Shown in pieces: positions 8,093 through 20,018 of a stretch of DNA of 64,000 nt (positions are counted from its first letter, which is position 1; every line of letters begins with the position of its first letter). The stretch is from positions 1-64,000 of the forward strand of contig JAUHXK010000014.1 of assembly GCA_030427405.1 (NCBI GenBank), written 5' to 3'. The notes under the pieces were generated by a model. The model ran no database searches. It was not told the DNA's origin and was given only the letters and a program-made list of their open reading frames with translations. The position numbers were made by a program, and so were the translations under genes. The DNA is from Alphaproteobacteria bacterium (GTDB lineage Bacteria > Pseudomonadota > Alphaproteobacteria > Rhodobacterales > Rhodobacteraceae).

Positions 8093-8691
8093 GATGCCAT
8101 TTCGCCCAAGTGGCGGTCCAGGTCATGCAACCGGTCCTGACCCCAGAACCTTTGGCCATCTGCCGTGATATAGAACGGCGCGCCAAAGACACCGCGATCA
8201 ACGGCTTCCTCAAGGTTGGCGGCATAGGTTTCGGCTCCAAGCAACAGGCCGCTATCGGCCAAGGCGGGATCAAACCCGGCGTTTTCCAGGCATTCCCGAA
8301 TTACCTCGTCCTGCGCGATGTCTTTTTCCTCGGCCCAGCAGGCACGCAGAAACGACTGGCAGAGCTTTCCGATATCGCCCGACCCGTCCTTGGCCGCAGC
8401 GATCACCGCGTAAGAGGACGGTGCCATATTTGTCGGCCAATGGGCCGGTTGGATGTTGAAAGGCATGCCCAGGTTCCGGGCCATGCGTTGCAGTTCCTGC
8501 GCGCGATATTCCAACCGCGAGGCATGACGGTCCTTGGGCGGCGTCCCCCCGGTGCGCCCGAACAAGGCAATGATGTCCAGCGGCTTATAGTTGATCGTGG
8601 CGCCATGCTTTGCGGCGATCTCTTCCAGCCGGTTACCTGCCAGGTAAGAGTATGGCGAGAGTGTCGCAAAAAAGTAGTCAATATCGGCCAT
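8089..8691 (-). CDS. 2-hydroxychromene-2-carboxylate isomerase-like DsbA-family protein
   Basis: A 200-residue thioredoxin-fold protein of the DsbA/kappa-class GST type. The N-terminus MADIDYFFATLSPYSYLAG carries the SPYSY motif in which a serine replaces the DsbA cysteine and activates glutathione in HCCA isomerases. Later landmarks are WPTNMAPSS, the GVFGAPFYI cis-proline loop and WGQDRL near the C-terminus. The start chosen has GGAGAAAGTGAAC in front; an upstream extension of the frame is not conserved-looking. Known HCCA isomerases act in naphthalene breakdown, but homologues are common in organisms without that pathway, so the substrate is open. It is coupled to the following hydrolase gene. 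Confidence 0.87.
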   Translation of the reverse strand: MADIDYFFATLSPYSYLAGNRLEEIAAKHGATINYKPLDIIALFGRTGGTPPKDRHASRLEYRAQELQRMARNLGMPFNIQPAHWPTNMAPSSYAVIAAAKDGSGDIGKLCQSFLRACWAEEKDIAQDEVIRECLENAGFDPALADSGLLLGAETYAANLEEAVDRGVFGAPFYITADGQRFWGQDRLHDLDRHLGEMAS

Positions 8692-8799
8692 GTTCACTTT
8701 CTCCGCTGGGTAATCTTTGCGGAACGGTAAGGCCATGCTAAGCGGTGTCAACATCACGAATCTGTCACATTGCCATTGCTGCCCGGGGACCTTCAGCCG

Positions 8800-9819
8800 A
8801 TGCCGACACTTCACGAACCCAAGCTTATCGCTGGGAACGCCAATCTTCCGCTTGCCAAAACCATCGCACGACGCATGAGCCTGCACCGCGGTGTCGATCA
8901 GGGGCTGGTCGATGCCCGCGTCGAACGGTTCAATGACGGCGAAATTTTTGTCGAAGTGTTCGAGAATGTCCGCGGCGAGGACATGTTCATCATTCAGCCG
9001 ACCTCGAACCCGGCCAATGACAACCTGATGGAACTGTTGATCATCGCAGACGCCCTGCGCCGGTCATCGGCGCAACGGATCACTGCCGTGATCCCCTATT
9101 TCGGGTATGCGCGCCAGGACCGCCGCACCAAGGCGCGGACGCCGATCAGTGCCAAGCTGGTGGCGAACATGCTGACCGGCGCCGGAATCGAGCGTGTATT
9201 GACCATGGACCTTCACGCCGCGCAAATTCAGGGATTCTTCGATATCCCCGTAGATAACCTTTATGCCTCGCCGATCTTTGCGCTGGACGTGAAAACCCAG
9301 TTCAAGGATCAGATGGATGAAATCATGGTCGTTTCACCAGACGTCGGCGGCGTGGCCCGCGCGCGCGAATTGGCCAAGCGCATCGAAGCGCCCCTGTCGA
9401 TCGTCGACAAACGCCGCGAAAAGGCCGGCGAAGTGGCCGAGATGACCGTAATCGGTGATGTAAAAGACAAGATCTGCCTGATCGTGGACGATATGTGCGA
9501 TACGGCAGGAACGCTGTGCAAGGCCGCCCAGGTGCTGCTGGATAACGGCGCGAAAGAGGTCCATTCCTATATCACGCATGGCGTCATGAGCGGCCCGGCG
9601 GTGGAACGCGTGACCAATTCGGTCATGAAGTCGCTTGTTCTGACAGACACGATCCAGCCCACCCCAGAGGTCGCCAAGGCCGCGAATATCCGCATCGTTC
9701 CGACCGCGCCGATCTTTACCCAGGCAATCCTGAACATCTGGAACGGCACAAGCGTTTCGTCACTGTTCGAGGACAAGACCCTGACCCCGATCTACGAGTC
9801 CCTTTACAATATGGACTGA
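8800..9819 (+). CDS. prs: Ribose-phosphate pyrophosphokinase (PRPP synthetase)
   Basis: Makes PRPP from ribose 5-phosphate and ATP for purine, pyrimidine, histidine and NAD synthesis. The 339-residue product has the class I signatures: [16 protein letters not shown] near residue 45, [10 protein letters not shown] with the flexible-loop neighbours near 105, [11 protein letters not shown] near 140 and the PRPP-binding loop [12 protein letters not shown] near 230. The start at [15 protein letters not shown] matches the usual N-terminus; the ATG ten codons upstream is less likely. It is transcribed alone, divergent from the isomerase/hydrolase pair. Confidence 0.97.
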   Translation: MPTLHEPKLIAGNANLPLAKTIARRMSLHRGVDQGLVDARVERFNDGEIFVEVFENVRGEDMFIIQPTSNPANDNLMELLIIADALRRSSAQRITAVIPYFGYARQDRRTKARTPISAKLVANMLTGAGIERVLTMDLHAAQIQGFFDIPVDNLYASPIFALDVKTQFKDQMDEIMVVSPDVGGVARARELAKRIEAPLSIVDKRREKAGEVAEMTVIGDVKDKICLIVDDMCDTAGTLCKAAQVLLDNGAKEVHSYITHGVMSGPAVERVTNSVMKSLVLTDTIQPTPEVAKAANIRIVPTAPIFTQAILNIWNGTSVSSLFEDKTLTPIYESLYNMD

Positions 9820-9841
9820 CCTGTCCGCAGGTGCCACGCGA

Positions 9842-9863
9842 CCGGGCCGGACCTCTGGCCCGG
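9842..9863. terminator. G+C-rich hairpin between convergent prs and lectin genes
   Basis: Perfect dyad CCGGGCC-N8-GGCCCGG between the prs stop and the stop of the leftward lectin gene. It lacks a T-run on either strand, so it is only a possible bidirectional transcription stop. Confidence 0.35.
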
Positions 9864-9876
9864 CTTGCGCCTCTGG

Positions 9877-10227
9877 TCAGTCGATCTCCCAATCATCGGC
9901 ATGCGGGACTTCGCCAAAGGCTGTCCAGGCCACGCGAATCCGCGCGATGCGCGTATCGGACCAGGTGCGAAAAACCGCGCTGAACCCGTCTTGCGTGATG
10001 TCTTCTGCCTGAACCTCGGCGCGCAAGGCTGACGACGTATCCACGTCCCACAGGGACACTCCGATCTGAACAACGGGCGGGCTGCGAAACGGCTCGTTGA
10101 AACGGATCGTCGCCCGACGTTCGCGGGCCCCTTCGCCAGTCCACATTTCCCCGCCTTCGGCAAACTCTGAAAACAGGACTTCTTCGCCCTGGTCGATGCC
10201 GATCGGATGCGTTTGAAATTTCTTCAT
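9877..10227 (-). CDS. H-type lectin domain protein
   Basis: A 116-residue protein that is essentially one H-type lectin domain, the carbohydrate-binding fold first described in snail agglutinin and Dictyostelium discoidins. Supporting segments are RRATIRFNEPFRSPPVV, the signature VSLWDVDTSS, and the closing RIRVAWTAFGEV. No signal peptide is visible, so it would be cytoplasmic unless exported by another route. The start is placed at MKKFQTHPIGID; an upstream in-frame ATG exists at 10284 but falls beside the atp terminator. It sits directly behind the ATP synthase terminator and is probably transcribed separately. Its ligand is unknown. Confidence 0.8.
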   Translation of the reverse strand: MKKFQTHPIGIDQGEEVLFSEFAEGGEMWTGEGARERRATIRFNEPFRSPPVVQIGVSLWDVDTSSALRAEVQAEDITQDGFSAVFRTWSDTRIARIRVAWTAFGEVPHADDWEID

Positions 10228-10286
10228 CGTTTCATCATTATTCTTGAATTCCCGCAGCTTACATTCGCTATCTGGCAAAAGCACGA

Positions 10287-10320
10287 CAAAAAAACGGCCC
10301 CGCGATTGCAGGGCCGTTTC
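10287..10320 (-). terminator. Rho-independent terminator of the atpHAGDC operon
   Basis: On the minus strand a 9-bp perfect stem AAACGGCCC / GGGCCGTTT with a 10-base loop is followed by a run of seven T. It lies about 24 bases downstream of the atpC stop codon and closes the operon. Confidence 0.9.
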
Positions 10321-10343
10321 GAAAATTCTGGTCCTATGGTCCT

Positions 10344-10754
10344 TTACAGGCTCATATGCGTTCCCAAAGCTTCCATATCCGCCAACAGCTTGGCGGCTTC
10401 GTCGACGACTGTCTGATCATCTCCGCCCTTGGCCGCGTCATGGGACGCGCGGGCCTCGGTGATCAACTCGTCCAGATGCGACCGGGTCACTTCGGTAACC
10501 GGGATGGCCTTTTCGGCCAGAACCGAAAGGCTGTCGCCGTTGATCTGGGCAAACCCGCCGGTGACCAGGTATTCGCTGGACCCTTCGGGTGCCTCGACCT
10601 TGAGCAGACCGGGGCGCAGCGTGGTGATGGTGGGGGCATGATCGGGCATCGCCGTCATGTCCCCGTCCGCGCCGGGAATCTGGACCGCGGTAACCGCAAG
10701 CGAAGCGAGGCTCCGCTCGGGGCTTACGAGGTCGAATTGCATCGTGTTTGCCAT
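10344..10754 (-). CDS. atpC: ATP synthase F1 subunit epsilon
   Basis: The epsilon subunit is part of the central stalk of F1Fo ATP synthase and regulates its activity. The 136-residue protein has the N-terminal beta-sandwich ([32 protein letters not shown]) and the short C-terminal helical hairpin (residues about 90-136). The ATG is preceded by AAGGAGTATCCCTG. It is the last gene of the atpHAGDC operon, with a terminator just behind. Confidence 0.96.
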   Translation of the reverse strand: MANTMQFDLVSPERSLASLAVTAVQIPGADGDMTAMPDHAPTITTLRPGLLKVEAPEGSSEYLVTGGFAQINGDSLSVLAEKAIPVTEVTRSHLDELITEARASHDAAKGGDDQTVVDEAAKLLADMEALGTHMSL

Positions 10755-10766
10755 CAGGGATACTCC

Positions 10767-13090
<2,324 letters not shown>

Positions 13091-13102
13091 CGGAACCCCC
13101 TA

Positions 13103-14641
13103 TCAAGCGAAGGTCGCGGCGTATTCGTCGATCGCTGCCTTGAGTTTGTCGGCGGCCTCACCTTTGATCTTCGGATCTTCGTCGGTGATCCACTTCAGCA
13201 GGTCAGCGTGCTTACCGCGCAGGTGCGCCAGCAGACCGGCCTCATAGCGGCCAACATCCGATACGTCGATCTTGTCGAGGTAACCGTTGGTGCCTGCGAA
13301 GATAACGCAGACGATTTCAGCGTTGGTCAGCGGCGAGTACTGCGGCTGTTTCATCAGCTCGGTCAGACGCGCACCACGGTTCAGCAGCTGCTGGGTTGCG
13401 GCATCAAGGTCGGAACCAAACTGCGCAAAGGCCGCCATTTCGCGGTACTGAGCCAGTTCCAGCTTGACCGGACCAGCAACCGATTTCATCGCATCGGTCT
13501 GAGCCGAAGAGCCCACACGCGAAACCGACAGGCCGGTGTTCACAGCAGGACGGATGCCCTGGTAGAACAGTTCGGTTTCCAGGAAGATCTGACCGTCGGT
13601 GATCGAGATCACGTTGGTCGGAATAAAGGCCGAAACGTCACCACCTTGGGTTTCGATAACCGGCAGAGCGGTCAGCGAGCCTGCGCCGAAGTCTTCGTTC
13701 AGCTTTGCCGAACGTTCCAGCAGACGCGAGTGGAGGTAGAAAACGTCACCCGGATAGGCTTCACGGCCCGGCGGGCGGCGCAGCAGCAGGGACATCTGAC
13801 GATAGGACACAGCCTGTTTCGACAGGTCATCATAGATGATCAGAGCGTGGCGGCCATTGTCGCGGAAGTATTCCGCCATTGCGGTCGCGGCGTAAGGTGC
13901 CAGGAACTGCATCGGCGCCGGGTCGGACGCGGTCGCGGCAACAACGATCGAGTATTCAATCGCGCCGGACTCTTCCAGTTTCTTCACCAGCTGCGCAACG
14001 GTCGAACGCTTCTGACCAACCGCAACGTAGACGCAGTACAGTTTCTTCGACTCATCGTCGCCTGCTGCGTCGTTATAGACTTTCTGGTTCAGGATGGTGT
14101 CCAGAGCAACGGCTGTTTTACCGGTCTGACGGTCACCAATGATCAGTTCCCGCTGGCCACGGCCAATCGGGATCATCGCGTCAACCGATTTCAGGCCGGT
14201 TGCCATCGGCTCGTGCACCGATTTACGCGGGATGATGCCCGGCGCCTTGACGTCTGCAACGCCACGCTTGGAAGAGTTGATCGGGCCTTTGCCGTCCAGC
14301 GGGTTGCCCAGACCGTCAACAACACGGCCCAGCAGCTCGTCACCGATCGGAACGTCCACGATCGAGTTGGTGCGCTTAACCGTGTCACCTTCTTTGATGT
14401 CACGGTCAGAACCGAAGATAACGACACCAACGTTGTCGCTTTCCAGGTTCAGCGCCATGCCCATGATGCCACCGGGGAATTCGACCATTTCACCCGCTTG
14501 CACGTTGTCCAGGCCGTATACACGGGCAATCCCGTCACCGACGCTCAGCACGCGGCCGATTTCGGCCACTTCGGCTTCCTGACCAAAATTCTTGATCTGG
14601 TCCTTCAGGATTGCAGAAATCTCTGCAGCTTGGATTCCCAT
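13103..14641 (-). CDS. atpA: ATP synthase F1 subunit alpha
   Basis: The non-catalytic nucleotide-binding subunit, 512 residues, forming the hexameric head with beta. Walker A is [14 protein letters not shown] near residue 170, the arginine-finger region is [13 protein letters not shown] near 365, and the N-terminal beta-barrel begins around [13 protein letters not shown]. The start codon lies one base from the atpH stop, so the two reading frames are adjacent without a gap, suggesting coupled translation. Confidence 0.99.
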   Translation of the reverse strand: MGIQAAEISAILKDQIKNFGQEAEVAEIGRVLSVGDGIARVYGLDNVQAGEMVEFPGGIMGMALNLESDNVGVVIFGSDRDIKEGDTVKRTNSIVDVPIGDELLGRVVDGLGNPLDGKGPINSSKRGVADVKAPGIIPRKSVHEPMATGLKSVDAMIPIGRGQRELIIGDRQTGKTAVALDTILNQKVYNDAAGDDESKKLYCVYVAVGQKRSTVAQLVKKLEESGAIEYSIVVAATASDPAPMQFLAPYAATAMAEYFRDNGRHALIIYDDLSKQAVSYRQMSLLLRRPPGREAYPGDVFYLHSRLLERSAKLNEDFGAGSLTALPVIETQGGDVSAFIPTNVISITDGQIFLETELFYQGIRPAVNTGLSVSRVGSSAQTDAMKSVAGPVKLELAQYREMAAFAQFGSDLDAATQQLLNRGARLTELMKQPQYSPLTNAEIVCVIFAGTNGYLDKIDVSDVGRYEAGLLAHLRGKHADLLKWITDEDPKIKGEAADKLKAAIDEYAATFA

Positions 14642-15202
14642 TTATCCGACCTCTTTCATTGCATTCTGTAGGGAGTTGAGCTTCGAACGGATCGAGCTGT
14701 CGATCATCTTCGAGCCCACTTTAACGACAAGACCGCCGATGAGGCTTTCATCAACGGTCGCATTGATTGTCACGGTCTTGCCCACACGCTCGGACAGCGT
14801 CTTGGACAGCTTGTCCAGCTGGGTCTTGGTCAGCGCCTTGGCCGAGGCCACATCGGCGGTCACTTCGCCGCGCTCGTCCGCCAGCATGTCGCGCAGACCC
14901 TGTACCAGTTGCGGCACAACGAACAGGCGACGCTTTTGCGCCATCAGGCCCAGCGTGTTGCGCAGGATGGCATTCAGGCTCATCTTGTCGGCAATCGCGG
15001 TAATGGCTGCTTCCTGCTCGGTACGCGAAATCAACGGAGAAGATATCAGGTCGCGCAGTTCGGCGCTTTCGCCCAATGCTGCTGCCAGATCGTTGATGCC
15101 GGATTCCAGACCTGCAAGATCATTGTTCTCTTTCGCAATCTCGAAGATCGCGGTGGCATAGCGCTCAGCTATGCCCGTGGAAATCGAAGCTGGTTCGGAC
15201 AC
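14642..15202 (-). CDS. atpH: ATP synthase F1 subunit delta
   Basis: The delta subunit (OSCP) joins the top of F1 to the peripheral stalk. The frame opens with two GTG codons six bases apart. The second (15202) is chosen because GGAAGG then sits six bases ahead of it and gives the family-typical N-terminus MSEPASISTGIAERYATAIF; from the first GTG (15208) the ribosome site would abut the start. The product is 186 residues, with the six-helix N-terminal domain and a C-terminal GGLVVKVGSKMIDSSI segment diagnostic for delta. It is the promoter-proximal gene of the operon. Confidence 0.95.
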   Translation of the reverse strand: MSEPASISTGIAERYATAIFEIAKENNDLAGLESGINDLAAALGESAELRDLISSPLISRTEQEAAITAIADKMSLNAILRNTLGLMAQKRRLFVVPQLVQGLRDMLADERGEVTADVASAKALTKTQLDKLSKTLSERVGKTVTINATVDESLIGGLVVKVGSKMIDSSIRSKLNSLQNAMKEVG

Positions 15203-15335
15203 GTCCACCCTTCCGATACTTTAGGCCCCGAAATCGCGCTGCAAAAGCCAACCCGGGGGCGTGAAGAAACCCCGTCCATTTAGGGCGGGGATCAAAATCA
15301 CCGGGGATGTAGCAGAGCCTATCCAACCTCGCAAT

Positions 15336-15365
15336 ATAATATAGCGGTAACAGCTTTATCCACAA
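15336..15365 (-). promoter_or_regulatory. Predicted promoter of the atpHAGDC operon
   Basis: Read leftward, TTGTGG (15360-15365) is followed after 18 bases by TATTAT (15336-15341), or after 16 bases by the overlapping TATATT. This A+T-rich island stands out in the otherwise G+C-rich sequence, about 130 bases upstream of atpH, leaving a leader that contains the dyad CCCCG-N11-CGGGG. No gene is seen between here and the methyltransferase stop at 15516. Confidence 0.5.
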
Positions 15366-15515
15366 AATGAGTGATTTCATGCACTTAGACAAAGTGCGAC
15401 CCTTTGGACCGGCTCACGAGGTTGAAAAATGTTACCAAAGTGCAGCTTTTCGCGATTCCTGTGGCATTTTTTCCTCAGATTCCGCGCTCTGATCGGCTGG
15501 GAACCGGCCACAAGA

Positions 15516-16250
15516 TCACGCCGGCTTGAGCAGCCCGTCCAACGCCTTGATCGGACGTTTTACGGCATCTTTCGTCACGTTTCCGCTGGGCGGACGAATA
15601 AGCTTGCTGGCCTCGACCATCAGCACGCCCCCTGCCATGACCGTGGGAATTCGCTGCCCGGTCTTTTCGATCAGGCTGCCCGACTTGAGCCAGAACCGTC
15701 GAAAGGATGGCGGCAGGTACAATGCCGAGCAATGGTTTTCCGGAATGAAGTGATGCGCCCGCAGCTGGTTTTCCAGTTGCGTTGCCGAATAGGGACGCCC
15801 ATATCCAAATGGCGTCCTGTCAGAACGCGACCACAGGCCTGCGCGGTTGGGAACGACGAACAAGGCGCGCCCGCCCGGCCCCAGCACACGCCAGCATTCG
15901 TCCAGCAACTGGCTGGGCCGTTCCGAGGTTTCCAGCCCGTGCATCACCACCAGCTTGTCCACATGTCCGGTTTCAATGGGCCATTGGGTTTCCTCGGTCA
16001 GGACTGACACATTCGGCATCCCCGCAGGCCATGGCATCACGCCCTGCGGCCCCGGCATCAGCCCGATCACCCGCCGCGCATCTGCAAGATAGGGTCGCAG
16101 CAACGGCACCGCAAAACCGAACCCCGCCACCGACTGCCCCTTGGCCTCGGGCCACAGGTCCACCACGCGGCCGCGAATGGCCGCCTGCGCCGCACGCCCC
16201 AATGTGCTGCGATAGTAGAAATTCCTCAGATCCTGCACATCAAGATGCAT
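15516..16250 (-). CDS. Class I SAM-dependent methyltransferase-like protein
   Basis: A 244-residue protein with the layout of methyltransferase-11 type enzymes: an opening [18 protein letters not shown] segment in the position of the SAM-binding glycine loop, an [12 protein letters not shown] segment at the position of motif II, and [22 protein letters not shown], the characteristic post-II strand. The start at [13 protein letters not shown] is chosen by comparison with this domain; the frame continues upstream into the gloB promoter. The substrate is unknown. It is divergent from gloB, a frequent neighbourhood in this order, but a shared function is not shown. Confidence 0.82.
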   Translation of the reverse strand: MHLDVQDLRNFYYRSTLGRAAQAAIRGRVVDLWPEAKGQSVAGFGFAVPLLRPYLADARRVIGLMPGPQGVMPWPAGMPNVSVLTEETQWPIETGHVDKLVVMHGLETSERPSQLLDECWRVLGPGGRALFVVPNRAGLWSRSDRTPFGYGRPYSATQLENQLRAHHFIPENHCSALYLPPSFRRFWLKSGSLIEKTGQRIPTVMAGGVLMVEASKLIRPPSGNVTKDAVKRPIKALDGLLKPA

Positions 16251-16311
16251 TGCGGACACCCGGTCAATCGGCTTAGCTGAACGCAGTCTAGCAATGAAAG
16301 GGCAAAAGGCC

Positions 16312-17079
16312 ATGCCTCTTGAGATCGTTACCATCCCCTGCCTCAGTGACAACTATGCCTTTCTCGCCCATGACCCTGCCAGCGGCGAGACGGCATTGAT
16401 CGACGCCCCCGACGGGCCGCCGATTCTGACCGAACTGGATGCGCGCGGCTGGACACTCAGCCACGTTCTGCTGACCCACCACCATTGGGATCATGTGGAT
16501 GGCCTTGCCGCCGTGCTTGCAAAACAGCCCGCCCGGGTGATCGGCGCCAAGGCCGATGCGCACCGGCTGCCAAAACTGGATCAAGCCGTGGCCGAAGGCG
16601 ATACGTTCGATATCGGCGGCGAACCGGTCGAGGTTCTGGACGTATCCGGCCACACCATTGGCCATGTCGCGTTCTACATGCCGCAATCGGGGGCCGTATT
16701 CACCGCCGACAGCCTGATGGCGCTGGGATGCGGGCGGTTGTTCGAAGGCGAGCCCGCACAGATGTGGGCCTCGCTGAGCAAACTGGCGGCCTTGCCGGAT
16801 GACACCATCGTGTGTTCGGGGCATGAATATACCCAGTCAAATGCAAAATTCGCCCTGACCATCGATCCGGACAATGTGGCCCTGCAAAAACGGTCCGCCG
16901 ATATCGACCGCGCCCGCGCGGCAGGAGAGCCAACCGTTCCTTCGGTTTTGGCCCTTGAAAAGGCCACGAACCCGTTTCTGCGCGCCACCGACCCGGTGAT
17001 TCAGGCCCGTCTTGGGATGAAGGGCGCCGACCCGGCCGCGGTTTTTGCCGAGATCCGTGCCCGAAAAGACCGCTTTTGA
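16312..17079 (+). CDS. gloB: Hydroxyacylglutathione hydrolase (glyoxalase II)
   Basis: Hydrolyses S-D-lactoylglutathione to D-lactate and glutathione in methylglyoxal detoxification. The 255-residue metallo-beta-lactamase-fold protein shows THHHWDH near residue 56 as dinuclear metal motif, then [11 protein letters not shown], the [17 protein letters not shown] segment with the bridging aspartate and VCSGHEYT. The C-terminal FLRATDP segment is the glutathione-binding part of glyoxalase II. The start [17 protein letters not shown] is the family start; an ATG six codons upstream is less likely. A D-lactate dehydrogenase-like gene occurs far away at 58.5 kb. Confidence 0.96.
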   Translation: MPLEIVTIPCLSDNYAFLAHDPASGETALIDAPDGPPILTELDARGWTLSHVLLTHHHWDHVDGLAAVLAKQPARVIGAKADAHRLPKLDQAVAEGDTFDIGGEPVEVLDVSGHTIGHVAFYMPQSGAVFTADSLMALGCGRLFEGEPAQMWASLSKLAALPDDTIVCSGHEYTQSNAKFALTIDPDNVALQKRSADIDRARAAGEPTVPSVLALEKATNPFLRATDPVIQARLGMKGADPAAVFAEIRARKDRF

Positions 17080-17253
17080 CCGGCTCTGGCTGCTTTTCAC
17101 GGCCACGCTCACAACAAATGTGACTGTCAAGAGCAAGAAAACCCTTGAAGCCGGGCCACGATCAACCAAACTCTAATAGTATGAGGACATGGTTGGGATG
17201 GGGATCCGGCCTGCGGCCCGCCCCCTTCCGGCCCAATACAGAGGAGCACCCGC

Positions 17254-19578
17254 GTGCCTTCATTCTCGAGCACATTGGAACAAGCCATCCACGCGGCCCT
17301 TGCGGCGGCGAACGAACGGCGTCACGAATTCGCAACGCTGGAGCATCTGCTGCTGGCGCTTTTGGAAGAACCCGACGCGATACGCGTCATGCAAGCCTGC
17401 GGCGTCGACCTGGACGACCTGCGCAGTACGCTTGTCGAATTTATCGACGAAGACCTGTCAAACCTGGTGACGGATATTGACGGCTCCGAAGCGGTGCCGA
17501 CCGCCGCTTTCCAGCGGGTCATTCAGAGGGCCGCCATTCACGTACAAAGCTCGGGCCGTACCGAGGTAACCGGGGCCAATGTTCTGGTTGCCATCTTTGC
17601 CGAACGTGAAAGCAACGCCGCCTACTTCCTGCAGGAACAGGATATGACACGCTATGACGCGGTGAACTTTATCGCGCATGGAGTGGCCAAGGACCCTGCA
17701 TTCGGCGAGAACCGTCCTGTCACTGGCGCAGACCAGGTCGAGGACGAGACGCAGCAGGCCACGACGGATTCGGAGCAAAAGGAAAGCGCGCTTGGAAAAT
17801 ACTGCGTCGATCTGAACGCCAAATCGCGCGCAGGCGATGTCGATCCGCTGATCGGCCGCGCGTCCGAAGTCGAACGCTGCATTCAGGTTCTGTGCCGCCG
17901 CCGAAAGAATAACCCCCTGCTGGTGGGTGATCCCGGGGTCGGCAAAACCGCCATCGCCGAAGGGCTGGCCCACAAGATCGTTGCCGGAGAGGCGCCTGAC
18001 GTTCTGTCCAACACCACGATCTACTCGCTCGACATGGGCGCGTTGCTTGCAGGCACCCGGTATCGCGGTGATTTCGAGGAACGCCTGAAAGCCGTCGTAA
18101 CCGAACTTGAAGAGCATCCCGATGCGGTTCTGTTCATCGACGAAATCCACACGGTCATCGGCGCGGGTGCCACCTCGGGCGGTGCCATGGATGCCTCGAA
18201 CCTGCTGAAACCTGCGCTGCAGGGCGGCAAACTGCGCACCATGGGCTCGACCACCTACAAAGAGTTCCGCCAGCATTTCGAAAAGGACCGCGCGCTGAGC
18301 CGCCGGTTCCAGAAGATCGACGTGAACGAACCTTCGGTCGAAGACAGCGTAAAGATCCTGCGGGGCCTCAAGCCTTATTTCGAAGAACATCACGAGATCA
18401 AATACACCGCCGACGCGATCAAGACTGCGGTCGAGCTGTCGGCCCGTTACATCAACGACCGCAAACTGCCGGACAAGGCAATTGACGTGATCGACGAAGC
18501 GGGCGCGGCACAACATCTGGTTGCCGAAAGCAAGCGGCGCAAGACCATCGGGGTCAAAGAGATCGAGGCCGTCGTGGCCAAGATCGCGCGCATCCCGCCC
18601 AAGAATGTCACCAAGGATGATGCCGAGGTTCTCAAGGATCTTGAAACTTCGCTCAAACGGGTGGTGTTCGGTCAGAACGAAGCCATCGAAGCCCTGTCCA
18701 GCGCCATCAAACTGGCCCGGGCTGGCCTGCGCGAACCCGAAAAGCCTATCGGGAACTACCTGTTTGCGGGTCCGACAGGCGTCGGCAAGACCGAAGTGGC
18801 CAAGCAACTGGCCGACACGCTTGGTGTCGAACTGCTGCGCTTTGATATGTCGGAATACATGGAAAAGCACGCGGTCAGCCGCTTGATCGGCGCGCCTCCG
18901 GGCTATGTCGGGTTTGATCAGGGTGGTCTTCTGACCGATGGGGTCGACCAGCATCCGCATTGTGTGCTGCTGCTGGACGAGATCGAAAAGGCGCACCCGG
19001 ACGTGTTTAACATCCTGTTGCAGGTGATGGATCACGGCGAACTGACGGATCACAATGGCCGCACGGTCAATTTCCGCAACGTTGTGCTGATCATGACCTC
19101 GAACGCGGGGGCCCAAGAACAGGCCAAGGCCGCAATCGGGTTCGCCCGCGACCGGCGCGAGGGCGAGGACACAGCCGCAATCGAACGGACGTTCACGCCA
19201 GAGTTCCGCAACAGGCTGGATGCGGTCATCTCGTTCGCGCCGTTGCCCAAACAGGTCATCCTGCGGGTGGTTGAGAAATTCGTGCTGCAACTCGAAGCGC
19301 AATTGCTGGATCGCGGTGTGACGATTGACCTGACCCCCAAAGCGGCGGAATGGCTGGCTGACAAGGGCTATGACGACAAGATGGGCGCACGCCCGCTGGG
19401 CCGTGTGATTCAGGAACACATCAAGAAACCGTTGGCCGAAGAATTGCTGTTTGGAAAGCTCGCCAAAGGTGGCGTGGTCCGTGTCTCGGTCAAAAAAGAC
19501 GAGCTTGATCTTGAAATCCTTGGACCGGATCAGCCGCGCATTCCCGGTGACAAGCCGCCACTTCTGACGGCCGACTGA
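17254..19578 (+). CDS. clpA: ATP-dependent Clp protease ATP-binding subunit ClpA
   Basis: Hexameric AAA+ unfoldase that feeds substrates to ClpP. The 774-residue protein has two Clp-N repeats (residues about 1-145), a D1 module with Walker [15 protein letters not shown] near 225 and LFIDEIHTV, and a D2 module with [14 protein letters not shown] near 505 and [13 protein letters not shown]. The ClpP-docking IGF loop is in AAIGFARDR near 627. The start is GTG with GAGGAG in front. ClpS, often encoded just upstream, is absent here; the upstream gene is gloB. A CTTGAA at 17144 could be a heat-shock -35, but no convincing -10 follows. Confidence 0.97.
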   Translation: MPSFSSTLEQAIHAALAAANERRHEFATLEHLLLALLEEPDAIRVMQACGVDLDDLRSTLVEFIDEDLSNLVTDIDGSEAVPTAAFQRVIQRAAIHVQSSGRTEVTGANVLVAIFAERESNAAYFLQEQDMTRYDAVNFIAHGVAKDPAFGENRPVTGADQVEDETQQATTDSEQKESALGKYCVDLNAKSRAGDVDPLIGRASEVERCIQVLCRRRKNNPLLVGDPGVGKTAIAEGLAHKIVAGEAPDVLSNTTIYSLDMGALLAGTRYRGDFEERLKAVVTELEEHPDAVLFIDEIHTVIGAGATSGGAMDASNLLKPALQGGKLRTMGSTTYKEFRQHFEKDRALSRRFQKIDVNEPSVEDSVKILRGLKPYFEEHHEIKYTADAIKTAVELSARYINDRKLPDKAIDVIDEAGAAQHLVAESKRRKTIGVKEIEAVVAKIARIPPKNVTKDDAEVLKDLETSLKRVVFGQNEAIEALSSAIKLARAGLREPEKPIGNYLFAGPTGVGKTEVAKQLADTLGVELLRFDMSEYMEKHAVSRLIGAPPGYVGFDQGGLLTDGVDQHPHCVLLLDEIEKAHPDVFNILLQVMDHGELTDHNGRTVNFRNVVLIMTSNAGAQEQAKAAIGFARDRREGEDTAAIERTFTPEFRNRLDAVISFAPLPKQVILRVVEKFVLQLEAQLLDRGVTIDLTPKAAEWLADKGYDDKMGARPLGRVIQEHIKKPLAEELLFGKLAKGGVVRVSVKKDELDLEILGPDQPRIPGDKPPLLTAD

Positions 19579-19602
19579 TACCGATCACACACTTGTTTTT
19601 AC

Positions 19603-19634
19603 GCCGCCCGGCACCCTGTGCCGGGCGGTTTTCC
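19603..19634 (+). terminator. Rho-independent terminator of clpA
   Basis: Stem CCGCCCGGCA / TGCCGGGCGG with the five-base loop CCCTG, followed by TTTTCC, 26 bases after the clpA stop. Confidence 0.88.
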
Positions 19635-19726
19635 ATTGTCCGGGCAGCGTCCGCCCCGCACCGCGACGGAAATCTGCCGGTGCGCCGTTTCTGTTAGGAA
19701 CAGAAACAAAAACAGGGGCATTTGAT

Positions 19727-19861
19727 ATGAAACATCGCATTGCGATCGCTTGGAGTGTCGCTTTCGCGGCAACTATTGTCGCGGCGTTGGCTTCGGCCCA
19801 ATACCACCAGCCTACTCAGGAAGAAACCTGGGCGGGTGTAACGGGACTTTTACGTTTCTGA
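19727..19861 (+). CDS. Small exported or membrane peptide, 44 residues
   Basis: A short open frame begins with ATG eight bases after an AGGGG ribosome site. It encodes a basic N-terminus (MKHRIAIAW), one hydrophobic segment (SVAFAATIVAALASA) and a short polar tail ending in WAGVTGLLRF. ALASA followed by QYHQPT looks like a signal peptidase cleavage site, which would release a 19-20 residue peptide; otherwise it is a single-span membrane protein. It lies behind the clpA terminator, so it needs its own promoter. No family is recognised. The clear ribosome site and signal-like composition favour a real gene. Confidence 0.5.
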   Translation: MKHRIAIAWSVAFAATIVAALASAQYHQPTQEETWAGVTGLLRF

Positions 19862-20018
19862 CGGAATATCCAATCAGTACATGAACCTGTTTTCTGCCCG
19901 ATCAACCCGCCGTGTTTTGCGGGGATACCAGATCGCAGCTTTCGGTCTGCCCGGGCCTTGATGGCATTGCCCAGACCCGGCGCCGACCGGTACCGCTGTT
20001 TGGTAACGAGTTCCCGTT

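Noticed and set aside
15165..15392. A 75-codon frame starting in the atp leader
   Set aside because: Overlaps the atpH start and the predicted promoter; composition is unlike a protein.
17458..19419. A 653-codon open frame opposite clpA
   Set aside because: Antisense shadow of clpA; no domain, start context or independent promoter.
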